A stretch of 64,000 nucleotides of DNA, from contig NW_026622874.1 of NCBI RefSeq assembly GCF_023065955.2, forward strand, positions 22,749,772 through 22,813,771. Direction: 5' to 3'. Origin of the DNA: Ursus arctos. Taxonomy: Eukaryota > Chordata > Mammalia > Carnivora > Ursidae. Of the stretch, positions 44,101 to 59,100 are shown in pieces. The position numbers were made by a program, and so were the translations under genes. Within the stretch, counting starts at the first letter, position 1; every line of letters begins with the position of its first letter. The notes below the pieces were generated by a model. The model was not told the DNA's origin. It saw only the letters and a program-made list of their open reading frames with translations, and ran no database searches.

Positions 44101-47100
44101 TGTGATATGGGAGGAGACAAAAAGGAATTAGCAAGCGGCGTGCAAATGACACACTGGGCTTCTGGGTAGTTTTCAAAGGCATGGTCCAATGCACCGACAG
44201 CTGTGAAGGTGATTCCATCCCCTCCTTGGACAGGGAGGAACCCCACAAAGATGTGCGCGATACCCCTGTTGTCACCTTTGTACGATGTCTACCATCAGAA
44301 AAGGGGGCTACAAATCATAAGAACCTGTCAACGGGTGAATAACGAGACTTCACCCCAGATTTTAACAAATTCAAATATGCATGTCAAGTCATGGAGAGTG
44401 ATTACATCGCTGGTTTAGGAAATATGCCCGAGAAAACAGAGAACAGACTCATAGGTGTTTGCAGAGCCTTTCCTTCAATGTTTGGAGGATGTATCTCTGG
44501 ATTTCCAAGTAGAAAGGTAAGAAATCCAGCAGGGGCAGCACCTGAGGCATCTCATGGGGCCTGATGACTCCCGAGCATGATGTCCGTCCGGGACCGGCTG
44601 CGCTGTGACACGGTCACGTGAGGGTTCCCACGCCGCTGCGGTTGTTTGTAGCACGACGTGAAACTGTACACTGATCCCCTCAGAGAATGACGGATACAAA
44701 CAAAATGGAGGACTTCCTCCCAACGCACCACCTCATTGGCTTATGCATAAGCTATGGGGCCGAGAGTCACTCATGCAGCACGTGTGGCTGGCCAAAAATC
44801 TCCCCCAAACGGTGTAAATTCTAGTCACATCACAGTTGACATCTCTGACCCAAGCTTCTTGACCAACAGATGGAAGCAGATGTATACAGAAGATTGAGAC
44901 AAATCTTGTGAAGCCATGGAAAACGGAAACTCTATGGGAATGGGAATTCTTTTATCATCTCTCATCACTTTCTCTTTTTTGGGACATAGCAGATTGTATA
45001 ATTGCTACCAATTCTTTACTGTCCTTGGCATCCATGCCCTTTGCCCTGTGACTCCACATTTCCTCCCATTAGAAGGAGTTCCCTGCCTCATTTATTTGGA
45101 TGAGATTTGGCCACATGATTTGCTTTGGGCAATGAAATGTTGGTGGATGTAGAGATTGATACATACTTGTGGGGTGGGGCTTGCTCTCCTGCTCATTTGT
45201 CTTAGCATACTAACAGCATGGCCTGGGGAGCCTCATTACTCCAAGAAGAATGAGAGGCAGGTAGAGCAGACCTGGACCAAATCCATGGCCTAGGACCAAG
45301 ACCATCCCACACCAACCAAGCAGCAGATGCATGAGACAGAAGGAGTGGTTGTTGTTTTAAGTCACTGAGTTCAGGAGTGGTTTGCTGTGTAAGATTATTG
45401 TGGTAAAAGCATGGCTAAGACTATCGTGGTAAAAGCATAACCAAGAGGTTGACACATCTCTGTTTCGTGACTTTTCACTCCTTCTAAGAAAATCCTATGC
45501 CTCCTAAATAAAGTATACCTCATGTTACAGGCCACAGTCCTTCAGTCGCCATTGGATGTGGGGCAAGAACAATATTTCCAAGGCCAGATGAATAAACCAA
45601 CATGCTCATTGTTCTTAGACCTGTTTCTATAAGGAATGGGTCCCCAGACTGAACTCTGCTTTGACAGCTCTTATAAACATGACGTTCAAAATACTGTGGA
45701 GCGATAAACTTGAAAATAGACACTCTTGTGTGGCAAACACTAAACTATGTCAGGTGTCTACATTAGGCATTATGGGAAGGGAATACGCGAATACCTTTTT
45801 TTGAGGCTCATCAGGTGTGTCCATGGGAGTGACAGAGCCCTCCTCAGCCTCCGAGTGGTTTGACTCACAGGATGACACACTGACGGAGTCCATGCTTTCG
45901 CCGGAGCTCCCACTGGCAGTGGACTTGGGCTGCTCTTTGGTGGGAGTGCTACTGGTAATGATGTCCGACCCCAGAAACAGCCTGCAAGAAACATAATGCC
46001 AGGCATTTGGAATCCATGATTCTTACAAATCTGGAATCCATGATTAAGGAAATGTTTTGTGTTAATTAACCCCTTAGCTGTTTTGTCCGTCTTGCATGCC
46101 CTGTCATTATTGGACACTGTTTCTTATGAAGTGTCTCACAAATCATAGTAGACATCCCATCCAAATAGGTAATTTCCAACCTCAAAGAACACAATGATTG
46201 TTTAGCTGAACGAGAGGCCCTAGTAATCTGAGATCCTTCTAGGGCAATGATTCTTTATTTTTTAACATGCTATAGACCCCTTTGGCAGGCTCAAAATACC
46301 ATTGCCACATCCCCTATCACTTCCCACCATAAAATGAACCATGAATGAGGCTAAGGAAGAAGGCTGGCTCTGCTTTGGTCAAGAAACCAAAGAAGACAAC
46401 TTCTGTTTCCAAACATCTGGTGAACTACAGGAAGCTAAACCACTTCACTATAAAACAACTAGAAAAGAAACATTAAAAACTCTTTTTAAAGTTGAGCTTG
46501 CAAGACAGTAAGGAAAATCCCTACAGGCCACAGATGAACAGGGAACTGAAAACCAGAAGCAACGTGAGCTAATTGTGCAGCTGCTCTGGATGCGGAGTGG
46601 GAAGTACCAATCCTGGAAAATGGGGGACGAGAGGTTTAACACAGACACAGGCCCAAAGATGAGGGCTTCTGTTTGTGGTGCAGAGTTGAAACAGAAGCCC
46701 CTTCTACAGAGCCAAGACCCTCAAGAGGCTGTACCCGTGTAAAAAGATGGGCTAGAGAAATATCTTCCTACTGGCACAGAAAGACAATGAGGAAGCCTAT
46801 CTGCCTTGGCCTGAGCTTGGGTGAAAGGAAAATGTCTCCCCTGAAATCATGTGTGATCTTGGCCAGCACCTCACTCAGATTCGCCACCTATGTGACCTAG
46901 TAACTAAGTATTCTCAGACCAATAATACTCTTGTGCAAACTAGAATTGGAAATAAAAAAAAAAAGTCTTTCTGGAAGAATCTACCTTCAAACCAGGATGC
47001 AGAGGACTTTCTGATAAAGATGAGCTCATAATACAAAATTACAAAATACACGTAAGGAAATATCCCACCCAAAGGGCGTCAAACAAGCATAATAAACAGC

Positions 47101-50100
47101 AGGTTTAGACTTGCAAGAACTTCAGAACTTCTGACCTACAAGACTTGTCAGAAAGAAACTAATAATTTAGTCATTAATTTGACAAATATTTGAGTGTCTA
47201 CCATGGGCCAGGCCATAAAATAAATGTGTTAAAGATATTAAACACATAAGAAGTTGAAAACAGGAGTTAAGAACAAAAGAACAGGGAGACAATTTGAAAA
47301 AAAATTCACTTCTAGAGTGAAAATGTAGTGATTTAAATGAAAAACTCAGTGGAAGGATAAATAACTGTTAAAGAGAAAAACTGCGAGCACGATGATAGAT
47401 CTGAAGAAAATCTTCAGAAATCAGCATCAAAATATAAAAACGTGGAAATAAGAAAAGTTAAAAGACATGGAGATTGGAATAAGAAATGCTGACGTGTGTG
47501 TAAGAAGAGTTCCAAGAGAAGACAACTGAGAGAATGGAAGAGTGACCTTATCTGAGGAGATTGTGGCTGAGAAGACTCCAGAATTAATGAACTGCATGAA
47601 TCCTCAGACCCAGGAACCATGTCTTGAATAGGATAAATAAGACCCAATCCTCACTTCAACTGTCTAAGGGGATATCAAAGACAAAAGTAATTCTTAAAAG
47701 CAACAGGATGGGGGGGCATAACACAAAGGAACAGTAAGTAGACAGATACCAGACATCTCAAAAGCAACAAAGTCAGAAGACATGGAATAATGTCTTCAAA
47801 GTGCTCAGTGAAAAGAATGGTCCTCCCTGAATTCTATACCTAGCTAAAATAATTCTGAGAGTGAGCCCAAAATAAAGATGGTCTCAGACAGAGACGGAGA
47901 GGGTTTATATTAACAGATGATGGGGAGAGGAGTAAAAGGAGGGAAGGGTAAGGTGCAAGTAGGAAAGGCATGTAAAGAAACTAGCAAATGCAGTCAACCC
48001 CAAACAAGCACTGACTGTATAAAATAACAATAGTAGAAATGATGAGCTTGATTTTTCATTAAATATTTCCGGCATTATCCACTCAAGTTCCAAGACCTGA
48101 AGCATATCTTTGTTCTGCCTCATCTCTACCCCCCCAACTTTTGCCCCGTTTTCCATATCGTCTCCTTTCTGGGACCTCTAAGCACTACTGGGGCTAGAGA
48201 AGAAACAGCTAAACTCGGATCACAATTCACAGAAGAAAAACTAATGCCACTGTTGTACCCCTCCATGAATTCTAAGGAGCAGACCTTTGAAGGCTGTGGA
48301 CGCGTGGGCCTCAGCCCATCATCTGAGAGTCTAGCTTAGAATGAAACTGTTCAAAGACTAAAAAAGGTTCTTCCATTTGAACAACTCTATGAGGTCAGTT
48401 CTGCTTTGTGAAGGTTAATTCTAGCTCAATACTAGGCGTCTCTGACCTTCAGACCAAATGTGCCTCCCCCAAAGGCCCCCAGATTCTTTCCAACCTCTTT
48501 GGAAAATGGGTCATTAAATGTGGGAAGAGCAAAAAGTACATTTGCCACATTTTTTAAAATGCTAAGATGGGGGAATGAAGCACGAGAGACTATGGACTCT
48601 GAGAAACAAACTGAGGGCTTCAGAGGGGAGGGGGGTGGGGGAATGGGATAGACCGGTGATGGGTAGTGAGGAGGGCATGTATTGCATGGCGCACTGGGTG
48701 TTATATGCAACTAATGAATCATCGAGCCTTACATAAAAAATCAGGGATGTACTGTGTGGTGACTAACATAATACAATGGTGACTAACATAATACAATAAA
48801 AAAATTATTATATGAAAAAAAATTAAAAAATTAAAAAAATAAATAAAATGCTAAGATGATAAAATATTTTGGAAATCGAAAGGTATACAAACACCCTCAT
48901 ATGTATAAGAAATACGATGGGTGACATAGTGGTCTGTTTTATTCACGATAAATATTCAAACCCAACTGCAGATACCAACGATTAAATTCAAGCATCTCGG
49001 CAAGATTTCACCAAGGAGAGACATGTACTCCATGTCGACCACACTTTATGCAGGGCACTGCGCCCTGCTGATCCCGCTTCTCCTGGATCTCATGGGACGG
49101 TCCCTGCCGAGTCTGTGCAGCAGCCAGAGCTGGTGCAGAGAGAGGACCAGGGGTGCTAGAGCACCTGGCACAATACAGCTGGCGGGCTGGGCTGGAGAGG
49201 GGGAGTGGGAAGCAGTTACATAAAAATGCGTCCGCAGTGGCCACTGCCTAAGGCCACGGAAGGAAAAGCAAGAGGGCGAAAGTCGTAGCACTCAGGATTG
49301 GATCTACCCGTGCAGACCTCTGGCTTCCTAGCAGATCCAGAAATTTCCAATTATTTCTGAGACAGAAGACCATCAAGATGCCTGGCATTCCTTGCCTCAC
49401 CTCCCAAGGAGCCGGATTCCCTGTGTAGGTGTCGATCTTACCAGCTGACAAGGCTTGGTCAGGCCCTTGGGTCATCTCAAAAGAGAGGTCATTCTCCACC
49501 ATAATTGCAGTGATGAAAAGATAGCAAGATACTATGGAAAATTCGATAGAGGTCAATCTACAAGCTCATAAATCTTGTGTGCAGGAGGGCCACGTTAGGC
49601 ATCTGAACAGAGAGAGGTTTGGCAAGAGATCAAGATTACCCTGAAAATGCTTTCTACAAAATCACATGTCCCAACCTCATCTTCAAATGTCACCTGATAT
49701 CAGGTGGAAGCCTGAACAGTTTCTGTTAGTGAGAATATGGCAATATCCAAGTCCCTCTCCCTTGTCTTCCCTCCCTTCCTCCTCTTCTCTCTCCTCTACT
49801 TTTTACCTAGTGCTCCAGCCTTCCTTCCTCTCTCCCTTCAGAAAGTATTTTTCCCACAGGCCATATGGCAAAAAGCTTACAACCTTGGCTCTACGGCCAA
49901 ATCTTGGGTTTGAATCCAGATCTTCCATTAACTAACACACTATTTCCCCTGTATGTGCCTTACTTTCCTGGTTTATAAGGTCAGTATAACAGTAGGAACT
50001 ACCACTTAGGTTATTTTGTGGCTTGGATGAGATGTACATGTATTGTTCTTAAAACGGTGTTGGCACATGGCTCAATGTATTCATTCAATATTTACTATCT

Positions 50101-53100
50101 ACTATGTGCCAGGCACCATTCTATGTTATGGGGATACAGCAAGGAGCAAAAACCAGACATACAGGCCTGCCTTCCTGGAGTTTGCGTTCTAGATAATAAA
50201 CAGACACACACAACATATGGTATGTCACACGGAGGTAAAGGCAATGGAGAAATTCAAAGCAGGTGCAGGTGAGAGAGGGCACCATGGGCAGGGAAGGCAG
50301 ATACGTTATAATATCAAATAAGGTGGCTGGGGGAAGGCTCACTGAGAAGGTGACATTTCAGCAAACATCTGAAGGGAGCGAGGAGTGACTCCTCTGGCCA
50401 TCTGGGGACCAGTGTTCTACGCAGAAGAAATGGCACACCAAGAGTGTTCAGCAAGGTCTGGGAGGCTGGAATGCAGAGTAGAGTGAGCCGGGAAAGATAA
50501 GGACAGAGAGCTATGGGATGGGCATGCAGGCCTGGGATGACACTGCAGTTTCCAAAGAGTCTTGAGGGCCACGCTGAGGACTCCTGATTTTACTCAAAGG
50601 GAGGCAGGTATTATGAAGTTAGCTGTGGAGTGTCTCTTGCACGCCTGGCACAGAGCAGGGCATACAGCCACGAGTGTCATGGACAAGGCTCCTGTTTGCT
50701 AGTGGTGAATGTTCCACCGTGGGAAACAGCCAGTGTGACTGAGAGGGATGGGGGCAGACAGCAGCATCAGAGAGGGTACTCTCTCAGGTGACGCTGTTGC
50801 CCACATCTGAAGGAGCCAGCCACAGACAAAGAACACGTCAGCCCAAAGAAATATCTGGTGCAAAGGCCCTGAGGCAGGGACAAGCCTGGTGTGGTTGGTG
50901 GGTGGCTACAAGATGGGCGTGGCTGGATCCTGGTGAACAAGGGGCAAGGACGGATGAGAGGAAGGTGGTCAAGAATGTTGGGGGAAGATCATGAAAGTCC
51001 TTCTAAGCTAGGATAAAATAAGGAGTTTGGGTGCTATATTCAAATACCATTGGAGGTTTTTAAGCAAGGAAGTATAATCTGGTGTATGTTTTAGGACACT
51101 ACCAGGCTGCTTGGAGGAGAATGGATCACTGAGGCAAAGCTCGGGCCAGAAGCCAATAAGGATGTTGTAAGAATGGTCCAGGCCGGGAGATGATGGTGGT
51201 TCATACCAGAGAGAACAGTGGAGAAGAAGGAAGAGACTTAGAAAGTTCATGACAGAAAGGTCAACTATTTAACTGGTGAGTGAACCGCTCTTCACTTTTG
51301 CCCTGGTCGGTGCTGCTGTACTGAATATCCCTCCTCTCCCCCACTCCGAGGGGACCCTCTGGGGGCCCCGGGACCGCCCGGGCGACACTCACAGGCTGAG
51401 CCTCTTCACCATGCTCTTCCGAGGCTTGGGCGACGTGGCGCTGGCATCAGCAGTTGCTTCGATCTCGCAGGACAGAGCGTAGCTGAGGAAGAGGAGGGAG
51501 CTGGTGAGGTCAGAGCTGGAGAACTGACAAACGGGTTGAAATGCACATGACTTGCTGATTTTGTTTTAGAGGAAGTCTCTGATGGTTCAAAAAGTAAAGA
51601 TGTATATACCACGTTGTTGCATCACCAGTGTCGGAGGGGATGGACTTACTGACCAGAGTTTGCAAATTGACACGTGCACCTCCCGCTCTGATCCCCGTCC
51701 TGGCCTACGGACTGAGGCCCTTAGTGCCGCATGCCTCAAAGACAGACTTGTGGGCTTCGGCAGCATCAAAAAGGCTGACTCCACTCTGTTTCCTGACCAT
51801 TCTCATCCCACTACTAAGCCACGGGGAGAATTATCTCTTGTCTGCTACTTCCCCCCATTACTCTGTGTGTGTGCGCACACGTGCTCAACTTTTTATCTAA
51901 GAGAAATGAAAGAAGAGACTTTTGCAAACTATCTAATCTTTAGTGAATAGACATAGGTGGTTATATTATTGGTAAAGATATTTGAATATGATTTTTAATT
52001 GCCAAAACACCCAACATTTAAAAGGCTCCAAATTCAGACATCTCTATGCCAGGCAGACAGAGCTTCCACAAGCACAAAAGGGATTTATATCTGACTTGAA
52101 AGGTCTTTTATGAAAGCTTGTAGCTCTAACTAGTAGATGTATTTGGCTCTGGGCAGGTGCAGAAGGGTGAGTGTGGTAAACAGTAGCTTGCTAAGTTAAT
52201 TATGTGTACTTTTTAAAATCTAAAGATGTATCCAGGTATTTGCTCATGTGTGGGCATTCACTGATAAAGGAATTTTTCAAATACTCACTTAAGCTCTAGA
52301 GGTGGTCGTAAAGAGGAAGAAAAAAATGGGATATATTTAGCAAGATTCCTCTATAATCATTAAGAAGTCAATTAATACAATTGACAAAAAGTTAATGATT
52401 ACAGCTGATATCGTGAGCCTAGATTTTCTCATCCAGATCACCAGCCATGGAATGTATGTTCCATATGTGAGAAGGATAGACATATAGAGAGAAAGTTAGC
52501 TCATACACACTCACTATCAGACCTGAAATGTAAGGAGAGGCAGTAACTGCTTATATTTTCTATCTGGCAAAGAAAAAAATCTTCACCAACCAATGAGTAC
52601 TGAATCACAGGTTTTGTTCGAATGTAACAGGACCAATCTACTCTGAGATTTAAAAAAGGACCTCAGAAATCATCTATCTTCCAAATGAGGGAACCACGGC
52701 TTACCGAGGGTACATGATTCCCCCACCGCTATACAAACCCCTTGAGCGCTTAGGCTGTACAGTCGAGAACACCAGAATTTAAACCCAAACTCTACCACTG
52801 ACTAGTTCAGTTATTCTCTGAATCTCAATTTCCTCATTGGCAAAATACGTATTTTGCTGTCAATTTTGCTCTCCCGGATGATAAACTTTCAAGGAAATCC
52901 CCTAGTCTATGGCAGGGGTTAGCAAATATTTTCTGTAAAGGACCAGATGGCAAATATTTTAGGCTTTGCAGGCTATATGGTCTCTCTTCCAACTCCTTCA
53001 CTGCCGTTAAAGCAGGAAAGCAACCATAAATAAGATGTAAATGAATGGCTGTATTCCAATAAAACTTTATTTATGGATACTAAAACTCGAATGTCAAATA

Positions 53101-56100
53101 ACTGTTCCATGTTATAATCTCCCTTTTTTTTTTCCAACCATTTAAAAATATAAAAACATGTGGTGGGCCGGATATGGCCTGCAGACTCCAATCTGCTGGA
53201 CTACAGGGTAAAGACCACTGCCCTGCTGGGTGGACATTCCTCATTGGAGTTAATGTACTTTTCCATGCTTGTCAACCATGATTTTGAAACCTGCCCCTTG
53301 TGTCCCAGCCACAACAGAGTTCTCACTGTTCTTCCCAATGCCAACCATGGCAGGCCACCAAGCCTTTGCTCATGTTCTTCCTTCTGTCTGGAATGTTCTT
53401 CTCCAGTTCTCCTGGTGAAATCTTCTCTCTCCTTCACAGCCAAGCCCAAATGTTCACACCTCTCTGATAATCTCCCCTACCTCCCCCCCATCCTTGGCCA
53501 AACTGCTCCTGCCCACAGATCCTGCAGCACTTTAGTTACCCGCCAGATTCCAATTCTTCATGAATCTTTCCTTCCCAAATGAAAGCTCCCTGGAAAGCTG
53601 GTACCAGGGAACAAAAATGACAGACGTGGTGACGACGGAGGCAGCAGCGGTGGCGGTGATGAGGACGATGACGGTCAGCACTTTAACAGTGCTTTTCCAA
53701 AACTGATTTCATTGAATCCTCTCAAACAAACATTTTATGGCGAGCATCCTGAAGATCGGGAAGAATCAGTGACTTGTTCGAGGTTACAAAGACTAACAAC
53801 AACAAAAATGGTAGCGCAAGAATCTGAAAGCACATCTTGGGATGCCATCCGTCCAGCCTCTCCTGCTATACCATTATCCTTTGAAAACTGAGGTTCTAGA
53901 ATCTAGCAGCTGCTCACTAAATAGTTGCTGAAAAAATGGCCCCATGAGGAAATGGAGGTAGTATTCCCGTCGCCAACATGGAAGCTCCACCCTGACGGAC
54001 GTGTGTGTGCCTACCTCTCCTCCTCTGTGAGGAGCTGCTGCCTCTGGAACCACTGGATGAACTTCGGGTCTGGTGTCATACAGTAGCTGTTGCAGGCAGA
54101 CTGCAAGAGCTTTATTTGGGCAATCACTTCAAATTCCTGCAGCAGACAGAACACCAAAAAGAAAATAAATACTAAGGCCGACCCAATATACCTCTTTTCA
54201 ACACGAAGACGCACCACATGAGGGTACACAATGGAGAAAACCATCCAGGAGGACTCTGAAGTTCTCCGCCTTTCTTAGAAATTAAAGAACTGAATAACTC
54301 TTAAAGATTCTAACTCCGAATCCCTGAAGTCTCTGTATGCTTGTCAATCCTCCTTCTCCTTGAAAAAGCAAATCTGTCTAACTAAAACAGGCTAGCAGAG
54401 CAACTGAAACTAGTTATCACCTAAAGCCATAGTGGCTCCCTTTTTCTCTTGTATGTTTTCATTCTAGGGAGAGAAAACTTATTTTTTAAAGTTGTGTACT
54501 TTTAAAGTATATTTTCAATTTCCATTTCTATTTCCTTAAAGAGAGAGAAAAAAAATTACTTTAAGTCAGGAGGCTCCTAAGTTCCCCGTCCCCATCTTCT
54601 TCAACCCGTACCCCTCAGTAAATAAGTATTGGTAGGGTTGAATATCTAAACAGTCCGGGGCCTCATAAACTTGAATGTTTGGATTTCCTGACTCCTTGGG
54701 TTTTTACTACTCCAGTAAATCCTTTTAGTTAAATCTTTTAAAGCTCACAAGAGAAGCAAGTATATAAGTATGTCCAAAATTATTTATACTTCTTTGGATG
54801 TTTCAATAAAGATTTTTTTTAAGTCAGCAAAGGGTATAAGCCTTAGCTTTAGGTTTTATGCTCAAACTTTCCAGAAGTTTAACAAGCTAGTCTTAAAAGG
54901 AAAGAGAGTAGCATCCAGGGTGATTCTGAAGTGAAAGGACAAAGATGGGTAACTCTGGAGGCTAGTAAGTGAATTTGTTTTATTGTTACAGGACAGGACA
55001 GAAGAAACAACAACAGGCAGGTTCTGTGGGTATCAACTTCCCAACCAATGACCTCAGCTTTGGTCTCGATGCCTTCAAGGAATATTTATCATCACACTAA
55101 AGAAGAAAGTATACTCTACCAGGGACAAACGACTTACATTTGACTCTCTTAGCATATCTTGTTACTAACGAGCTCAGCCTGGTTGGCTCCTAAAGGTTTG
55201 GTTTTAACACAATTGTCATTTGCTCCTGTAAGTTTCTCTGACCCCACAAGTTGGGGATAGATGCCCTTCCTACGTCTTCCTATGATACCCACGACTTCTG
55301 CTCACAAGCCCTTATCAGTTGTATTAGAACTATCGACTTACTTGTCTACTTCCTCCTGGACTGTGAAGTTTACGAGGACAAGGAGCACTGGGGGTTTTTT
55401 CTGCAGCGACCCCCAAAACTATCAGAGTGCTTGGCCCCTGTGAGGTACACCATCAATACGTGGGGAATGAAAGAATGAAACAACGAAGGAATGAGTAAGC
55501 TTCCTTAGTCATGAGTGCTATGGGGTGAAGGCATTCCTCTGTTGACTCATTTTCCTTCGCGTCATTTAACTATCTATTTAAACACACCATCTTTACACTA
55601 AAACCACAGCAAATTTTCAGAGCTCTGTTTCCTCTTTTTTTTTAGTGCTGTGCAAAGCCGTCCACTATTCTCTCCACAGAAAAATTCACCCCTTCCCATG
55701 CTGACAGGAAAGGAAAAGAATTATCGACACGTCACAGTGAACACCCTTTCCTTTCCTCTCGGAGACCCAGAGTTCACCATCTTTATTAACTCTTCCATAT
55801 GTCATTTGCTCTTTTGAAGCCCCTTCTCCTTCACAGGATGACCCTGGTGCTGTCAAGGCTGATTATAAAGAAGAGATGAGGAGGGGTGAGGAAAGAAATG
55901 TGGGCTTTGCAGCAGCAGGATGGGGTCTCATCCCGGCTCCACTACCAGGAGACCCTTGGTCCCATTATCCCATCTCTCTGGGGGCAGGTCTCCACACCTG
56001 GGAATTGAGGAAGATAAAACCTACTTCACGGCACTCTGGGGGAGTAACACACAGGATCGCACAAGGCACAATTGTATATGATAAGTGCTTGATAAATGTG

Positions 56101-59100
56101 AATTCTTTTTTTCTTCTTGCCACTACAAAAAAAGCCTTAAATCCCTGCTTCTCTTTTTTCATGCCCAGATGATGTAAAATGGAACACTGCAGCCCTCTAC
56201 TTACCCTTCTCCTTTTCTCAAAGTTGATCAGCCCACCCTGAAAGAAATTAAATTAAAAAAAATAGTGACAAACCAAGCTACTTTGAAATACAGCCCCATG
56301 TTGTCCTATGAGTCATTACAACAGATCACAGGGATGATAAAGCCACGATGATCAATGACACTACAATTATGGCTACTGTGTAGGAAAGGAAGCACCATTT
56401 GCTTCTAGAAAAACATTCTTTGAATTCTAATAGGACATGATAGGCAGACAGCCTTCTTATAAAATGTCCAAAACCAACTAAAATAGCAATGATAAGGAAG
56501 TTACAATTCAGAATCCAAAGACATTTGTAGAAACAGGGCAAAAGCTTGAGTAAATGTTCCATTACACTTTATTTCTTGACCCAAAGCAACAAAAACAGGT
56601 GGCCATTGACTCATACTGGAAACCAAATTGTCAATGGTTTATCAAAAGGGAAGTTGCTTCTACATAGCCTCATGAAAAGTTAAGTTTCAATTCTTCATCC
56701 CCCAGCTCCTGTTCTCAGTAGGCCGAATATAACTTCTAAATCACCGGTCACTCCCAGAAAATTCCCCAGTGCTAATGAGTGTTTCCTGAGATAAGCTGAG
56801 GCAGAGGACGTGGAGAGACAGAGCTCGGGAAATGCAAAATGAACGAGCATGCCCACAACAGTATGACGAGCTGGAGGTAGGCACACGCAGAACCACCGCC
56901 AGGCCTGCTAACTCTGAGAGAGGAGAAGCTGACTCGTCGCGTGTGAGAACCAGGGACGGGACAGAAACTTAGATACACAAGCAATCCTTAAATCTCACTT
57001 CAAATGTCAAATTTCTTCTCCACTTAATATTTTATTACAGCTACTAACAAGCAGCTTAACTTTCACTTCTCTTCCCTGGGAAAGAGCGTGCACACAAGAG
57101 AAAGCACAAGGGCGCCTCAGGACAGGTAGTTATATGAAAAAAGAAAAGAACAATTAAAAATCTACAAAATTGACAGCCTCCCTACCCCACCAAGTAGAAT
57201 GCTAGGGCTTATCATCCCCTCAGCCCTACCTGCCCAAGTGCTACTCAACATCAAGGTCTTTCTCGAACCCACTCCTTCCATAAGGCTCTGCCATCACCCC
57301 CGCCTCCCCTCCCCTGCATATGGAACTGACTGTGACCTCCCCTCCTCTCTCATTGCACTTCTGTCAGAATTCCTAGTATCTCCATAGTCACCGCCGGCTT
57401 CAATACTAGCTTCCACTAACTTGTGACTCACTTCCGGTGTTGCTCTTCTTTGTATTCCTCACGGCACCTAACACAGTGCCGCGTACATAATGGGCCCTCT
57501 ACAGACACGAATACCGTGAATTTCTCTCTTGGGTATCCACAGCACCACATGCACACAACTCACCTCGATGTAGTCCTGCAGAGCAGTGTCGAGCATGGTG
57601 AGGTCAGTCAGGAAGGTGCCCAGGTAGGGCACGGTTCCCTGCATCACACCCTGAAGAGCAAGCACAGCAAAACGGTCTTTACTGTTACGAAAAAGTGGAA
57701 GCAAATGCACCTCTTGTTGGCTCAATTTGACCGTTACGGGTGAAGGCAGCAATCTTTGAACGGCCAGGTAAGCCTTGACAGCATTCGGAGAAAATGAAGG
57801 ACCATTTAAGACCATTAGTGTTCACCTCCATGAATGACATTTTTAAGATTTTTAAAAAGGATGGGAATTCTGTCACCTAACCTCTAACTCTCAAAGTTAT
57901 GAAAACAGGCCTCAAAGCCAGGAGACCACACAAGTATGTTCAGGAGTGTTCACAGAGGATTCATATTTTGCTTAGGCTGTTTCAGGGGATGTCTTTTCTC
58001 TTTCAGAGTGTGTGGATACGCTTGGTGGTTTAGAAAGGCCTCACCATCGGTAAGGGTGGGCAACTGTGCACTGAGGAAGCGCGTATACCACAAGAGCAGG
58101 GGTGTCACTATTAAAATGGCCTCTTGGGGGGCTCCTGGGTGGCTCAGTTGGTTAAGCATCTGCCTTCGGCTCAGGTCATGATCTCGGGGTCCTGGGATCG
58201 AGCCCCGCATCGGGCTCCCTGTTCAGCGGGGGGTCTCCTTCTCCCTCTGTGTGCTTGTTCTCTGTCTCTCAAATAAATAAATAAAATCTTTTTTTAAAAG
58301 TGGCCTCTTGGGTTAGACTTTGTGGCTCACTTCCAAAGGATAGAGGCGGGAAAGGGAACAATAGTAACTTTAAAGTGGAAAATCTGGTAAAATACTACTT
58401 TAAGTGATGAAGGTTAATATCACCAGTGACTCTTTGATAGGACATGATGAAAATGACACTTCACTTCTGTGATCGCCTTCCCCCAAATCCATAACCTCAG
58501 TCTGTTCACTAGAGAACAACAGACGCACTCTGACTGTGGGACATTCTAAAGATAACCAGGGACGGTGTTCCAGGAGACTGTCAAGGTAAGGAGAAAAAAG
58601 GAAGACTGAGAAACTCTCACAGAGCAGAGGGGCCTGGGGAGACAGGACAGCGTCCTACAGCGTGGCCCCTGGCCTGGCTCCTGGAGCAGAAAGAGCGTCC
58701 TCATGCAAAAGTGGTGCAACCCCAGTCCAGTCTGGATTTTAGTTCATAGTAGCACGCCAGTGCTGGTGCCTCAGGTTTGACAGATGGGTCATGGCCAGAG
58801 AGGGTGTGGACAATGGGGGACACGGGCTGAGGGCTTCACAGAAACTCCATGTACTATCTGGAACTTATCTGTAAATGCCATAATAAAAAGTCTATTTTTT
58901 AAGAAATGTTGTCTCTTGGAAATGAAGGCAGAATCACTTCAGCTGCAGGCATATGCAGTATTAATCTCACAGAATTTCCTTTGAGATCATCTCAATTCTC
59001 CATAAGGCCGCTGCGGCACTAACCATTCTAAAGGGAAAAGAAAAAGCGGCTTCCATGGATACCTTCTCCTCACTTCCATTCAGGCACTTAGAACATTCTG

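Larger units (their letters stand above)
41729..45794 (-). other. RGL1: RGL1 intron
   Basis: MIR, SINE and an unassigned old repeat. 42691-43568 and 43749-44989 have nothing I can name. Confidence 0.85.
45982..51392 (-). other. RGL1: RGL1 intron
   Basis: HAL1-like relic, recent L1 tail, MIR, L2 and an unassigned repeat. 48859-49873 has nothing I can name. Confidence 0.85.
51483..54014 (-). other. RGL1: RGL1 intron
   Basis: MIR, Charlie-type element and L2. 51483-52744 has nothing I can name. Confidence 0.85.
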
